The notes under the pieces: generated by a model
Seen by the model: the letters and a program-made list of their open reading frames with translations, nothing else
Database searches by the model: none
What the model was told of the DNA's origin: nothing
Part shown: piece after piece, positions 35,749 through 44,329 of the stretch
Position numbering within the stretch: position 1 is the first letter of the stretch
Layout: each line of letters opens with the position of its first letter
From: Planctomycetaceae bacterium
GTDB lineage: Bacteria > Planctomycetota > Phycisphaerae > Phycisphaerales > SM1A02
Direction of reading: 5' to 3'
Length of the DNA: 64,000 nt
NCBI GenBank assembly: GCA_947490615.1
Contig: CANLHK010000004.1
Span: 62,001 to 126,000, forward strand
Made by a program: the position numbers and the translations under genes

Positions 35749-37245
35749 TTACTGAGGACGCTGCATGGTCATCGGATCGCGCAGCGGCAGATGCTCGGCC
35801 TGATCGTTGAAGAAGTCGGCCATGCGCGCGCGGTTGGTCGGATCGCCAGGAGCGATCGTGTCCCAGTCACCAACGATGAAGATCGCCATGGAGTCCATCC
35901 CCAAGAGGCGCTTGGCGACGCGCTGCACATCAGCGGCGGAGACCTTGGCGACATTTTCGCGGTAGGTTTGCCAGTAGGCGGGATTGCGTCCCGTCCATTC
36001 GTCACCAACGAAGATGCCGAGCATCGCAGGCTTGCTCTCGAACGCGCGCGGGAAGGTCTCGATGAACGACTTCTTCGCAACATCGAGTTCTTCCGCCGTC
36101 ACGGGAACATCGCGCATCTTGCGAAACTCATCCTCGATGAGCTTGATCGCCAGAGCAACGGTGGGGTTCTTCGATTGGAATCCAGCGCGGAACTCGCCTG
36201 GGTAGTAGACACCCGCATCGAGATTGCTTCCTGCGGAGTAGGCGAGACCTTCGTCCGAACGCACCGTCTTGACGATGCGACTCGTGAAGCCGCCTCCTCC
36301 GAGGATCTCGTTCATGACGAGCGCGGCGAAGAAGTCGGGGTCGTCGCGGGTGAGCGAGCGGCGTCCGATGTAGACCTTGCCTTGCGGGATCTCTTTCTCG
36401 ATGTGGAAGACGCCAGGCGTGAGTGCCGCTGTCGGCGCGGGTGGGTTGGCCATGCGCTCGCCCTTGGGCCAACTTGAGAGCGCGGCCTCGAGTTTGGCGA
36501 GCATCGGCGCGGGCTCAAAGTCGCCGCTCACCGAGACAATCATGTTGCCTGGATTGAGCACGCGCGTGGCGAACGCGGTCATGTCGGCCTTGGTGATGCC
36601 GCGAATCGATGCTTCCGTCGGCTCGCGCGCTTCGAAGTGATCTTCGCCGTAGAGCGCCATGTTCCATTCGCGTCCGAGGATCGGATCCGCATCGTCGTTG
36701 CGCTGCTTCATCTGCTCGAGCATGCCGTCGACGGCGATCTTCTGCTTGCCCTCGTCGAAGCGCGGACGACGCAGCATGTCCATGAGGAGCGACAGGCTCT
36801 CGTCGAAGTTGGCGGTCAGACAATCAATCGACGCGCCGCAGGTCGTTCCCTTGGTAGAGATCGACGCGACGGTCGCGAGGAAGTCGAGCTTCTCGTCGAG
36901 TTCAGTCGGCGCGAGGCTTTCGGTGCCGCCCGTCCGCAGCATGACTGCGGTGAGCGCAGCGAGGCCAACCTTGTCGGCAGGCTCGAGGTAGTCGCCACCT
37001 TTGAAACTCAGCGAGAGATCGATGAGTGGGAGCTCCTTGCTTGGCGCGAGAAAAACCACGATGCCGTTGGAGAGTACATGGCGATACTCCGAGGGCTTCG
37101 GTGGCGTGAAGCTCAGTGGCTTGAACTTGATTTGCTCGGGGCGAGCAGGGATCGTCTGCGCGGACGCGGACACGGACACGGCCAGCGATCCACTGAGGGC
37201 CGCGATGGCGATGAAGGTGAGTGGGGTCATGGTGTTGGTCTTCAT
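35749..37245 (-). CDS. M16 family peptidase-like protein lacking the zinc motif
   Basis: A 498-residue exported protein of the M16 (insulinase/processing peptidase) fold. Residues 1-30 are a signal peptide ending SVSASAQ. The fold is recognisable from YRHVLSNGIVVFLAPSKELP, NPGNMIVSVSGDF and SDEGLAYSAGSNLDAGVYY. Where active members have HxxEH it reads ALTAVMLRTGG, so no zinc can bind. Such inactive subunits normally pair with an active one, as in bacterial M16B pairs and mitochondrial MPP alpha/beta. The active partner is the gene just upstream, 26 bp away. GGAG precedes ATG 37245. Confidence 0.88.
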   Translation of the reverse strand: MKTNTMTPLTFIAIAALSGSLAVSVSASAQTIPARPEQIKFKPLSFTPPKPSEYRHVLSNGIVVFLAPSKELPLIDLSLSFKGGDYLEPADKVGLAALTAVMLRTGGTESLAPTELDEKLDFLATVASISTKGTTCGASIDCLTANFDESLSLLMDMLRRPRFDEGKQKIAVDGMLEQMKQRNDDADPILGREWNMALYGEDHFEAREPTEASIRGITKADMTAFATRVLNPGNMIVSVSGDFEPAPMLAKLEAALSSWPKGERMANPPAPTAALTPGVFHIEKEIPQGKVYIGRRSLTRDDPDFFAALVMNEILGGGGFTSRIVKTVRSDEGLAYSAGSNLDAGVYYPGEFRAGFQSKNPTVALAIKLIEDEFRKMRDVPVTAEELDVAKKSFIETFPRAFESKPAMLGIFVGDEWTGRNPAYWQTYRENVAKVSAADVQRVAKRLLGMDSMAIFIVGDWDTIAPGDPTNRARMADFFNDQAEHLPLRDPMTMQRPQ

Positions 37246-37271
37246 GGGTGTGATCTCCAGTCGCGACTCAA

Positions 37272-39134
37272 TTACTTCTTGCCCTCGAGCTCGGCGATGC
37301 GAGCCTGGATCTTCGCGAGGAGGTAGTCAAAGAACGGCTTGGCATGCGGAGGAACTTGTCCTGCTTGGCCCTGCATCTGCGCGAGGCCTTGCGTGAGCTT
37401 GGCGAGATCGGTTTCCTTGGCGATCTGCGCGGCGGCTGCCTTGGCTTGCGCCTGCATCGGCGCAGGAAGCGCTGCGATTTCGGTGTCGACTGCGGTGGCG
37501 GTGAGTCCTGCCTTGCGGCGATAGGTCGCGACCGAACGATTGCTCACGCCGAAGTACTCGCGGGCCACACGCTGGATGTCCTGCGCCGTGACTGCGGCGA
37601 TGCGCTTGGGGCTTTCGTTGATCTCTTCCCAACCGCCGAGGCCTTCGCCGTAGCCGAGTTGAACGAGGAGGAAGAAGTTGCTCTCGAGCCGACGGAAGTT
37701 CGACGCCGCGGCCTGGTTCTTCACCTTTTGCAGTTCATGCTCGGACACCAACTCGTCCTGGAGCTTCTTGAGATCGGCGTACCACGCCTCCTCGAGTTCG
37801 CGCGGATCAGCGTCGCCCTTGACCTCACCGCTGAAGCTGAAGGCGCCTGCGTACTTGCGCTGCTCGCTCTGCGCGCCTGCGCCCGAAGCGATCTCGCTGC
37901 CTTCGACCATCGACTTGTAGAGACGGCCCGTGCGACCATTGAGCACGGAGGCCATCACCTCGAGGGCGTACGAATCCTTGTGGCGGAACGGCACCGTGTG
38001 GTAACGCACTTCGACCGAGGGCTGGCAATCGCACTCGGCGTTGAGGCGCATCTCCGCGAGTTGGGGAACCTCGAGCGTGACCACGGGAGGTGGCGCCTGC
38101 TCGCCGCGCTTGAGGCGGCTGAAGTAACTGCGGATCGTCTCCTTGACCTCGCGCGGATTGAAGTCACCGACCACCACGCCACACAGATTGTTGGGGCGGT
38201 AGTAGATGTTCCAGTACTTCATCGCCTCTTCCATCGTGTAGCTGTTGAGATCACTCGTCCAGCCAATCACGGGCCAGGAGTAGCCACTCGACGCGTAGAA
38301 CATCGCGTCGAACTGCTCCTGAAAGATGCCCGTCGGAGTGCTCTCGGTGCGGAGGCGCCGCTCCTCGTGCACCACATCGCGCTCAGAGAAGAACTCGCGG
38401 AAGACTGAGTTCGAGAGGCGATCGGATTCCATCCACGCCCAGAGTTCAAACTTGTTCGAGGGGACATTGATGAAGTAGAAGGTCACATCGTTCGAGGTGA
38501 ACGCGTTCATGCCTGAGCCGCCTTGGCCCGTGTAGATCTTGTCGAACTCGTCCTTCACCACGCTGCGCGCTTTGTCCTGCTGCGCCTTGACCGTCTCGAG
38601 CTCGCGGGTGAGTCGCTCTTTCGCCTCGCCCGAGGCTGCGGCGATGTCCTTCCCGAGCGCGGCGATCTTGTCGGCGTCGAGTCGGCCTTGCTGCGCGTCC
38701 ATGAGTTGCTTGAGCTCGGCGCGCATGGCCGCGAGCTCGGGCGTGTCATTCTCGCTGGTCCACGCATCGTTGATCTCGCCGTTGAAGTAGCGGCGGTACT
38801 GGGTGTCCCAAGTGATCGCGTTCATGCGCGCGCGAAGCGACTTCTGCTTCTCGCGATAGACCGCGTCGGCGGCAGCGTCGGAGGTACCGATGGTGTCGGT
38901 GCCCTTGAACATCATGTGCTCGAAGAAGTGACTGATGCCCGTGATGCCAGGGCGCTCATTGACGCTGCCGACTTTCGCGACCCAGCCTGCGGCGATCACA
39001 TTGGGTTGATCGGTGCGGGGGAGCAGGAGGAACTTCATCCCGTTGTCGAGGGTGAAGACTTCGGGTGCGACCTGCTGCGCTGCGAGCGGGGCTGCAACGG
39101 TGAGAGCGGCCAGGGCAAGGACGGCGTGACGCAT
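37272..39134 (-). CDS. M16 family zinc metallopeptidase, catalytic subunit
   Basis: A 620-residue exported peptidase. The signal peptide is MRHAVLALAALTVAAPLAA. The inverted zinc motif HFFEH (His69, Glu72, His73) is followed by MMFKGT, as in active M16 enzymes. Compared with typical members about 100 extra residues, mostly Lys/Glu/Ala helix, lie between the zinc motif and the GGSGMNAFTSNDVTFYF block. It should degrade peptides in the periplasm together with the inactive M16 partner encoded next. ATG 39134 is chosen because it gives a clean signal peptide and GGAG lies ten bases upstream; the longer frame is not convincing. Confidence 0.9.
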   Translation of the reverse strand: MRHAVLALAALTVAAPLAAQQVAPEVFTLDNGMKFLLLPRTDQPNVIAAGWVAKVGSVNERPGITGISHFFEHMMFKGTDTIGTSDAAADAVYREKQKSLRARMNAITWDTQYRRYFNGEINDAWTSENDTPELAAMRAELKQLMDAQQGRLDADKIAALGKDIAAASGEAKERLTRELETVKAQQDKARSVVKDEFDKIYTGQGGSGMNAFTSNDVTFYFINVPSNKFELWAWMESDRLSNSVFREFFSERDVVHEERRLRTESTPTGIFQEQFDAMFYASSGYSWPVIGWTSDLNSYTMEEAMKYWNIYYRPNNLCGVVVGDFNPREVKETIRSYFSRLKRGEQAPPPVVTLEVPQLAEMRLNAECDCQPSVEVRYHTVPFRHKDSYALEVMASVLNGRTGRLYKSMVEGSEIASGAGAQSEQRKYAGAFSFSGEVKGDADPRELEEAWYADLKKLQDELVSEHELQKVKNQAAASNFRRLESNFFLLVQLGYGEGLGGWEEINESPKRIAAVTAQDIQRVAREYFGVSNRSVATYRRKAGLTATAVDTEIAALPAPMQAQAKAAAAQIAKETDLAKLTQGLAQMQGQAGQVPPHAKPFFDYLLAKIQARIAELEGKK

Positions 39135-39473
39135 GCGATTGAACTCCGTTGGTTGCGAAGTCTCAGCGAGAGAATTCGGGGCGCGGATGGTACACGCGCG
39201 TCGGCATGGTCCTCGTTGCGCCAATGGGGCGTTGCACGGGTCGGCGGACGGCCATCGTGCGTAAGGCCAACTCGGCAAGGAGGAAGCGCGTGGATTGGAT
39301 GCCGAAGTGACCGCACCGATGACGCCCGAGCCACGCAGGCGGACCGCGCGTCTCGCGCGCGCACCCGCGTTTCAGGCTCAATCCAAGGCATCGCGCTTCC
39401 GATCAGGAGTTTCAGGTTTACATTGCGTGGGTTCACTGAACCCCGATCCGATCTTGTTTGGACCACCCTAGTT
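39135..39473. other. 339-bp divergent intergenic region
   Basis: This gap separates the M16 operon (minus) from the exported endonuclease gene (plus). I see no convincing gene in it. It holds the M16 ribosome site at its left end and a 15-bp palindrome near its right end. A TACATT at about 39417-39422 could be a -10 for the endonuclease gene. Confidence 0.5.
39429..39443. promoter_or_regulatory. 15-bp palindrome GGGTTCACTGAACCC
   Basis: A perfect inverted repeat, GGGTTCA-C-TGAACCC, 30 bases before the start of the endonuclease gene and just downstream of a TACATT box. Its position and symmetry suit an operator for a dimeric regulator or a 5' mRNA hairpin. Confidence 0.4.
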
Positions 39474-41318
39474 ATGTCCCCAACTCGACTTGTTGCGCTG
39501 GCTTCGATCGCGTTGTGCCTCGGCAGCACAGCGTCGGCGCAGGTGCGCATCGTCAATTACAACCTCGCAAAGCTCGCTGGTGATCCCGCGGCAACGCGCG
39601 CGGTTCTGACCGCCATCGGCGATGACAACAAGTTTGGCTTTGCGGTTGATCCTGGCGTGTTGATGTTTCAGGAGATCCGCGCAGCTGACATCGTCGAGCT
39701 CGACGGCATGATCCTCGCCGCGTTCCCTGGCGTGCCGTACGCCCGCGCGACCTACACGACTTCGGGGACCGAGGACGGCGCGGCAGGTGGACAGTGCATG
39801 TACTACCGCACTGACCTGCTGACCGAAATCGTCTCGGGTCATGTCGACATTCCAACGGGCGCCTCGCGCAACAGCGATCGATGGCTGCTCTCACTCAACG
39901 GCTACACCTCGACGGCCGCGCGGTTCTACGCCTACTCCTCGCATCTCAAGGCGAGTAACACCGCCGCCGATGCGGACATCCGCAACACAGGCGCGATTGC
40001 GTTGCGCAACAATGCCGATGCGCTGGGCGCGGGCGTGCATTGCGTCTTTGTCGGTGACTACAACCTCTACACCAATGCCGAAGCGGCCTATGGCACCATG
40101 GTGTCGGCAGGCAATTCGCAGTGCTTCGATCCACTGGGAACGGCGAACTGGACGGGCGTGGCCAACGCGATCAAGCACACGCAATCACCGGTGTTGGTGA
40201 CAGGCACGCTCGTTGGTGGTGGAGTCGATGATCGATTCGACTTCCAACTCTCGACGGCGGACTTCCAGGATGGTGATGGCCTTTCGTTGATTGCAGGCAC
40301 CTACCGCACGCTGGGCAATGACGGTGCCCACTACAACCTGGCGATCAACGACGGCAACAACGCCTATTTCCCGACGGACATCCCGCGCTCGAACGCGCTT
40401 GCGGCTGCGCTTTTTGTTGCAAGCGATCACATGCCCGTCATCGCTGACTACCAGGTGCCGCCGATCATGAACGCGACGATGCAGTCGTCGTTCTCGACGG
40501 TGATCGTGGGCGCGTCGGTCGTCGTGCCGGTCTCGGTGTGGAACAGCGCGAATGTCGTGCATGTGCTCGGAAGTGATGCCTTGGTCGCGTCGGTCGTTGG
40601 CTCGGCGGGGCTCGTGGGAACTCAATCGGTGACGGCACCGCTGGCACCATCGACTGCGACGGTCAATCTTTCGGTGAACACGGCGACGCCTGCGAACATC
40701 GCAGCCTCGGCGACCATCACGACGACCGTGGAAGGCACGCAGAACCCATCGATCGCGCGAGGCTTGACGGGCACAGTGCTCGCACACGCGCGTCCATCGT
40801 GGAGTTCTTCGAGTGTGACCACGACGACGATCGTGTCGACTTCAACGGCTGCGAATGTCGGCTCGTTGCCGTTGAGCGTTCCGATCTACAACTTTGGATT
40901 CGGTGCGCTCCAGGCCACGCTCGACCTTGATGGAGCGAGCGGACTTGTTGCGCCGTTTGCCGTCGTCGATGCAGTCGAGAGTGGAGTCGGGGCATTGCCC
41001 GCGAATCTGCTCTTCTCCTTCGACACCAACGGTCGCGCGCCTGGCGTCTACACGCAGAGCGCCATCGTCTCGACGAGTGACGCCAATCTCCTTGGCGCGA
41101 CGAGTGCCACGCGGACCGTCACGCTTGAGGTCACGGTGACAGCGATCTCCGAGCCCGCCGATCTCAACGGCGATGGACAAGTGGACGGCTCCGACCTCGC
41201 GATCTTGCTGAACGCGTGGGGAGCGGTGAATCCCAAGAACCCAACACCCGCCGATATTGACGATGATGGCATCGTCGGAGGCAGCGATCTCGCCATCCTG
41301 CTGAACGCGTGGGGTTGA
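39474..41318 (+). CDS. exported endonuclease/exonuclease/phosphatase-fold protein with dockerin-like C-terminus
   Basis: A 614-residue secreted protein. The signal peptide is MSPTRLVALASIALCLGSTASA. Residues 23-330 have the endonuclease/exonuclease/phosphatase fold: VRIVNYNLA at the start, LMFQEIRAAD with the metal-binding Glu, YSSHLKA, VGDYNLYTN with the catalytic Asp/Asn pair, and ASDHMPVIADYQ at the end. A middle domain rich in Val/Thr/Ser is Ig-like. The C-terminus has two dockerin-like loops, DLNGDGQVDGSDLAILLNAWG and DIDDDGIVGGSDLAIL. It may hydrolyse nucleic acids or phosphodiesters outside the cell. ATG 39474 gives the signal peptide; the longer frame lacks one. Confidence 0.85.
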   Translation: MSPTRLVALASIALCLGSTASAQVRIVNYNLAKLAGDPAATRAVLTAIGDDNKFGFAVDPGVLMFQEIRAADIVELDGMILAAFPGVPYARATYTTSGTEDGAAGGQCMYYRTDLLTEIVSGHVDIPTGASRNSDRWLLSLNGYTSTAARFYAYSSHLKASNTAADADIRNTGAIALRNNADALGAGVHCVFVGDYNLYTNAEAAYGTMVSAGNSQCFDPLGTANWTGVANAIKHTQSPVLVTGTLVGGGVDDRFDFQLSTADFQDGDGLSLIAGTYRTLGNDGAHYNLAINDGNNAYFPTDIPRSNALAAALFVASDHMPVIADYQVPPIMNATMQSSFSTVIVGASVVVPVSVWNSANVVHVLGSDALVASVVGSAGLVGTQSVTAPLAPSTATVNLSVNTATPANIAASATITTTVEGTQNPSIARGLTGTVLAHARPSWSSSSVTTTTIVSTSTAANVGSLPLSVPIYNFGFGALQATLDLDGASGLVAPFAVVDAVESGVGALPANLLFSFDTNGRAPGVYTQSAIVSTSDANLLGATSATRTVTLEVTVTAISEPADLNGDGQVDGSDLAILLNAWGAVNPKNPTPADIDDDGIVGGSDLAILLNAWG

Positions 41319-41409
41319 TGCCGATGATCCAGCCTGTGAGGACGCGTTGGAGCGTGCCGAGGATGAGATGCCTGTTGGCTTCGCGAGTTGTCTGCCACCG
41401 AGTGCCTGC

Positions 41410-42249
41410 ATGAAGTCGAACCTCTTTTGCACCATCGTCGCGTTCCTCGCCCTGACTGGCGCCTCTGGCGCCGTCGCCGACACCGTGACGCTGACGAGCG
41501 TTGATGACAACACGCTGATCGAAGATCCCGCAGGCGTGTACAGCTGTGGCGCGGCGCAGTACTTCTTCGTCGGTCGCGTTGGGGTCAATGGCGGTTCGAC
41601 TCTGCGCCGTGGTGCGGTGCGCTTTGACTTCTCTTCGATCCCTGCAGGCTCGACAATCACAGCCGTCTCTTTGCGCATGTATTGCTCAGCGGCGGGGCAG
41701 GTCGCGAGTCAGACCATCAACCTCAAGCGCTTCAACGCGTCGTGGGGCGAAGGCGTGAGCGTTGCCTTTGGTGGTGGCGGCGCGCCAGCGCAGACCGACG
41801 ATGTCACTTGGCTCCATCGACACTATCCAAGCACTTTGTGGACGACCCCAGGTGGGCAGTACTCCAGCACGGTGACCGCGGCGCGGAGCGTCGGTGGCGT
41901 CGGGTACTACACCTGGGCGACAAACGCGCAGTTCGTGGCGGATGTGCAGTCGATGCTCACCACACCGTCAGGCAACTTCGGTTGGTGCGTGACCGGCAAT
42001 GAGGTCACGCTGCAATCGGTCAAGCGACTCGATGCGCACGAGTCGACGGTCGCGGCCTCACGACCTCAGCTCACCGTCGTCTTCAATCCGCCGACGAACT
42101 TCGACCTCACCGGCGACAACAAAGTCAATGCGGCGGATCTCGCGATCTTGCTCAGTGCCTGGGGTACGAGCGGACCCGGTGACTTCAGCGGCGACGGCAG
42201 TGTTGGCCCGCAAGACATCGCGATGTTGCTCAGCGCGTGGACCGGCTGA
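41410..42249 (+). CDS. exported DNRLRE-like protein with dockerin-like C-terminus
   Basis: A 279-residue secreted protein. MKSNLFCTIVAFLALTGASG is the signal peptide. The body (about 25-215) resembles DNRLRE domains: VTLTSVDDNTLIED, YFFVGR, LRRGAVRFDFSSIPAGSTI and AVSLRMY, with FNASWGEG later. This beta-sandwich is common in secreted planctomycete proteins. The end carries two dockerin-like calcium loops, DLTGDNKVNAADLAILLSAW and DFSGDGSVGPQDIAMLLSAW. It is 91 bp after the endonuclease gene on the same strand, and both share the same C-terminal module. Confidence 0.82.
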   Translation: MKSNLFCTIVAFLALTGASGAVADTVTLTSVDDNTLIEDPAGVYSCGAAQYFFVGRVGVNGGSTLRRGAVRFDFSSIPAGSTITAVSLRMYCSAAGQVASQTINLKRFNASWGEGVSVAFGGGGAPAQTDDVTWLHRHYPSTLWTTPGGQYSSTVTAARSVGGVGYYTWATNAQFVADVQSMLTTPSGNFGWCVTGNEVTLQSVKRLDAHESTVAASRPQLTVVFNPPTNFDLTGDNKVNAADLAILLSAWGTSGPGDFSGDGSVGPQDIAMLLSAWTG

Positions 42250-42264
42250 GCACGCGCCATCGTC

Positions 42265-44085
42265 TCAGGGACGACGACGAAGTTCCGCACGCAACCAATC
42301 AACGAATTGCCCCGTGCCGATCGAGCGATCGCCTTCCGCTTGCGCGGTCGTTGCGTCGAGATACGCCGCGTTGATATCGCCGCGTGCGGCTTCGGTGGCC
42401 GCGAGCACCAGCAGTGCATCCATGGATGGAGTGGCAGCAGTCGCAGCAGGAGTGACCGCGCGCTCAAGTCCATCGAGCCGTGTCAAGAACTTCGGATCAA
42501 TAGAGACGCGGCGAATCGCGGAGGGATCCGCCGCAAAGGCGCGACGAAAGATGTCCGCAGCACCCACGGTGTCGCTGCGCAGTGCGCGTGCAAAGGCGCG
42601 ACCAATAGGCCAACGCGCGTCGGCGGGATAGGCGACCTCAAGCACCGCGAACCCGTCCTCTGCGTCACGGTCGTAGCCGTCGGCCATGAAGACCCACAGC
42701 GCGTCAGGGTTCGGCAGCGTCGGTTGCACCGCGGTGTAGACGACCGGCGCATAGACCGGTGTGTAGATCGGCGTGTACCACGGGCCGTAGCTGTAGCAGG
42801 GAGACCACGCGGAAATCGGGCACGGACCGCAGTCGTACCACGCGTGTCGCCACGGGCGCCAGGAGTAGGCGTAGCTGTAGGAGTAGGGCGCGCAACTCCA
42901 CGATGAGGCGTAACCCTCCCACCACGGATTGGCCCAGCTCGTACAGAGCGGCGCGCCACTCGAACCGTAGAAGAAGCCAAAGCTGTATCCGCTTCCAAAG
43001 CCAATCGCGAGCGAGAAACCATCGTTGCAGTCGTAGCGATCCCACGCTCCGCACGGACCACAATCCACCCAACGCGATCCGCGTGACCAACCGTTGCAGC
43101 GCGCGACGGAGTCGTAGTAGCGACCGTGATCGTCACCGTCGTGGCGATCGCGATCGCCGCGACCGTTGTGTTGATCGCGATTGCGATCGTTGTTGCGATC
43201 GTTCTCGTGACCACCGCGGCCGCCTCCGACATCAACGCCATGCACGGTGTTGGACACGAAGCGCGCTGGGCGCGCCTCGGGTTGCGGTGCTGGAGTTCGT
43301 GACGGCTGCTCGCGCGGACGAGGTTCGTCGCGCGTTGGTCGTTGCGTGCCGCGTGCACCGAGATCGGTGTTGTCGCGCACAGGATTGGTGCGGTCGGCGT
43401 TGGGTCGTGCGGTGGTTGGAGTGGCCGCGGGCTTTGGAGTCGGCGTGGGCTTCGACCCGGGCTTCTGCGTTGGCGCAGGCCTCGCGGCAGGAGGTGTGTT
43501 CACGATCGGCTTGTCGTCGCGCGTTGGCCGCCGAGTCTCGGGCTGCGGAAGTTCAGCGGGTTTGCGCGGCTGAGGAGGGACAACCAGCGGCGGATTCTTC
43601 GGCTGCTCGAGTGGCTTGCGGGGCGCTGGAGTCGGCGTCGCGGTTGGCACACGCCCAGGCGCAGGTTGGGCCGGCGCCGCTTGAGGGGTGCTCGGTCGCA
43701 CGCCACGCGAATCAGTTGGAGGTTGCTCGCCTCGCGGCTTCGCGCTCTGTGGGACTGACGGCCTCGCGGGTTGCTTCACCTCTTGGCGAACTTCGGGCCT
43801 CGATGGCGGAGTTGCGGCGGGCTTGGCCTCCTGTCGCGCGGTCGGGCGAGCGTCCGTTTGCGGCGATCGAGTCGGGACTCGTGTCGGAACTTGCCGCGTG
43901 ATCTCTGCAGGCTTTCGCGCACTCTCGTGTTGCTTGGGCGCCTCGTTGGATCCCTTCATCGTCGAACCTTGCATCGGCGGCGCCGCAGCGACGGCGGAGG
44001 CCAGCAGTGCCGCTCCGAAGGCCGGTGCAAACGCGTGCGGGGAACGCTGGAGGACCGTCAAGACGAAGTTCGGGAAGGCGCGCAT
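42265..44085 (-). CDS. exported proline-rich protein with Tyr/Trp/Gly-rich domain
   Basis: A 606-residue secreted protein. ATG 44085 gives the signal peptide MRAFPNFVLTVLQRSPHAFA...AVAAA and is preceded by AAAGGAC, a good ribosome site. Residues 40-290 are a disordered Pro/Ala/Arg/Thr region. A short Asp/Asn/Arg/His stretch (HENDRNNDRNRDQHNGRGD) follows. Then comes a Tyr/Trp/Ser/Cys-rich section with DCGPCGAWDRYDC and AWYDCGPCPISAW, and a helical C-terminal domain (about 480-606) resembling repeats that count modules, ARALRSDTVGAADIFRRAF. Function unknown; it may be a surface or outer-membrane anchored structural protein. Confidence 0.75.
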   Translation of the reverse strand: MRAFPNFVLTVLQRSPHAFAPAFGAALLASAVAAAPPMQGSTMKGSNEAPKQHESARKPAEITRQVPTRVPTRSPQTDARPTARQEAKPAATPPSRPEVRQEVKQPARPSVPQSAKPRGEQPPTDSRGVRPSTPQAAPAQPAPGRVPTATPTPAPRKPLEQPKNPPLVVPPQPRKPAELPQPETRRPTRDDKPIVNTPPAARPAPTQKPGSKPTPTPKPAATPTTARPNADRTNPVRDNTDLGARGTQRPTRDEPRPREQPSRTPAPQPEARPARFVSNTVHGVDVGGGRGGHENDRNNDRNRDQHNGRGDRDRHDGDDHGRYYDSVARCNGWSRGSRWVDCGPCGAWDRYDCNDGFSLAIGFGSGYSFGFFYGSSGAPLCTSWANPWWEGYASSWSCAPYSYSYAYSWRPWRHAWYDCGPCPISAWSPCYSYGPWYTPIYTPVYAPVVYTAVQPTLPNPDALWVFMADGYDRDAEDGFAVLEVAYPADARWPIGRAFARALRSDTVGAADIFRRAFAADPSAIRRVSIDPKFLTRLDGLERAVTPAATAATPSMDALLVLAATEAARGDINAAYLDATTAQAEGDRSIGTGQFVDWLRAELRRRP

Positions 44086-44317
44086 CTGCAAGTCCTTTCG
44101 CACAAACTCATTCGTGGATCATTCGCGGATCGGGCGTGAAGCAGGATCGCCCGAAGAGTACCTCGGAATCGGTTCGTGGCCGCGCAACGACTCTTGAGGT
44201 TGTCTTCAGATTCCGCAGCGGGTGGAGGTGCAGTCCGAGATTCCGATTATTCCAGCGGATTTCAGGCGAATCTCCCCGAGTCCCTTCGCACCCCTTGGCA
44301 GATCGCGCGCGTCCCGC

Positions 44318-44323
44318 CATCCT
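44318..44323 (+). promoter_or_regulatory. -10-like CATCCT before the dockerin-like protein gene
   Basis: CATCCT, six bases, then ATG 44330. It differs from TAnnnT at the first base only, in the same position relative to the start codon. Confidence 0.3.
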
Positions 44324-44329
44324 GTTCGG

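Noticed and set aside
38523-39473. N-terminal extension of the endonuclease frame into the M16 gene
   Set aside because: The extension overlaps a certain peptidase gene on the other strand and would bury the signal peptide.
43140-43205. GATCGCGATTGCGATCG-rich stretch as a replication origin or Dam-site cluster
   Set aside because: It encodes the Asp/Arg/Asn stretch of the proline-rich exported protein and has no DnaA boxes.
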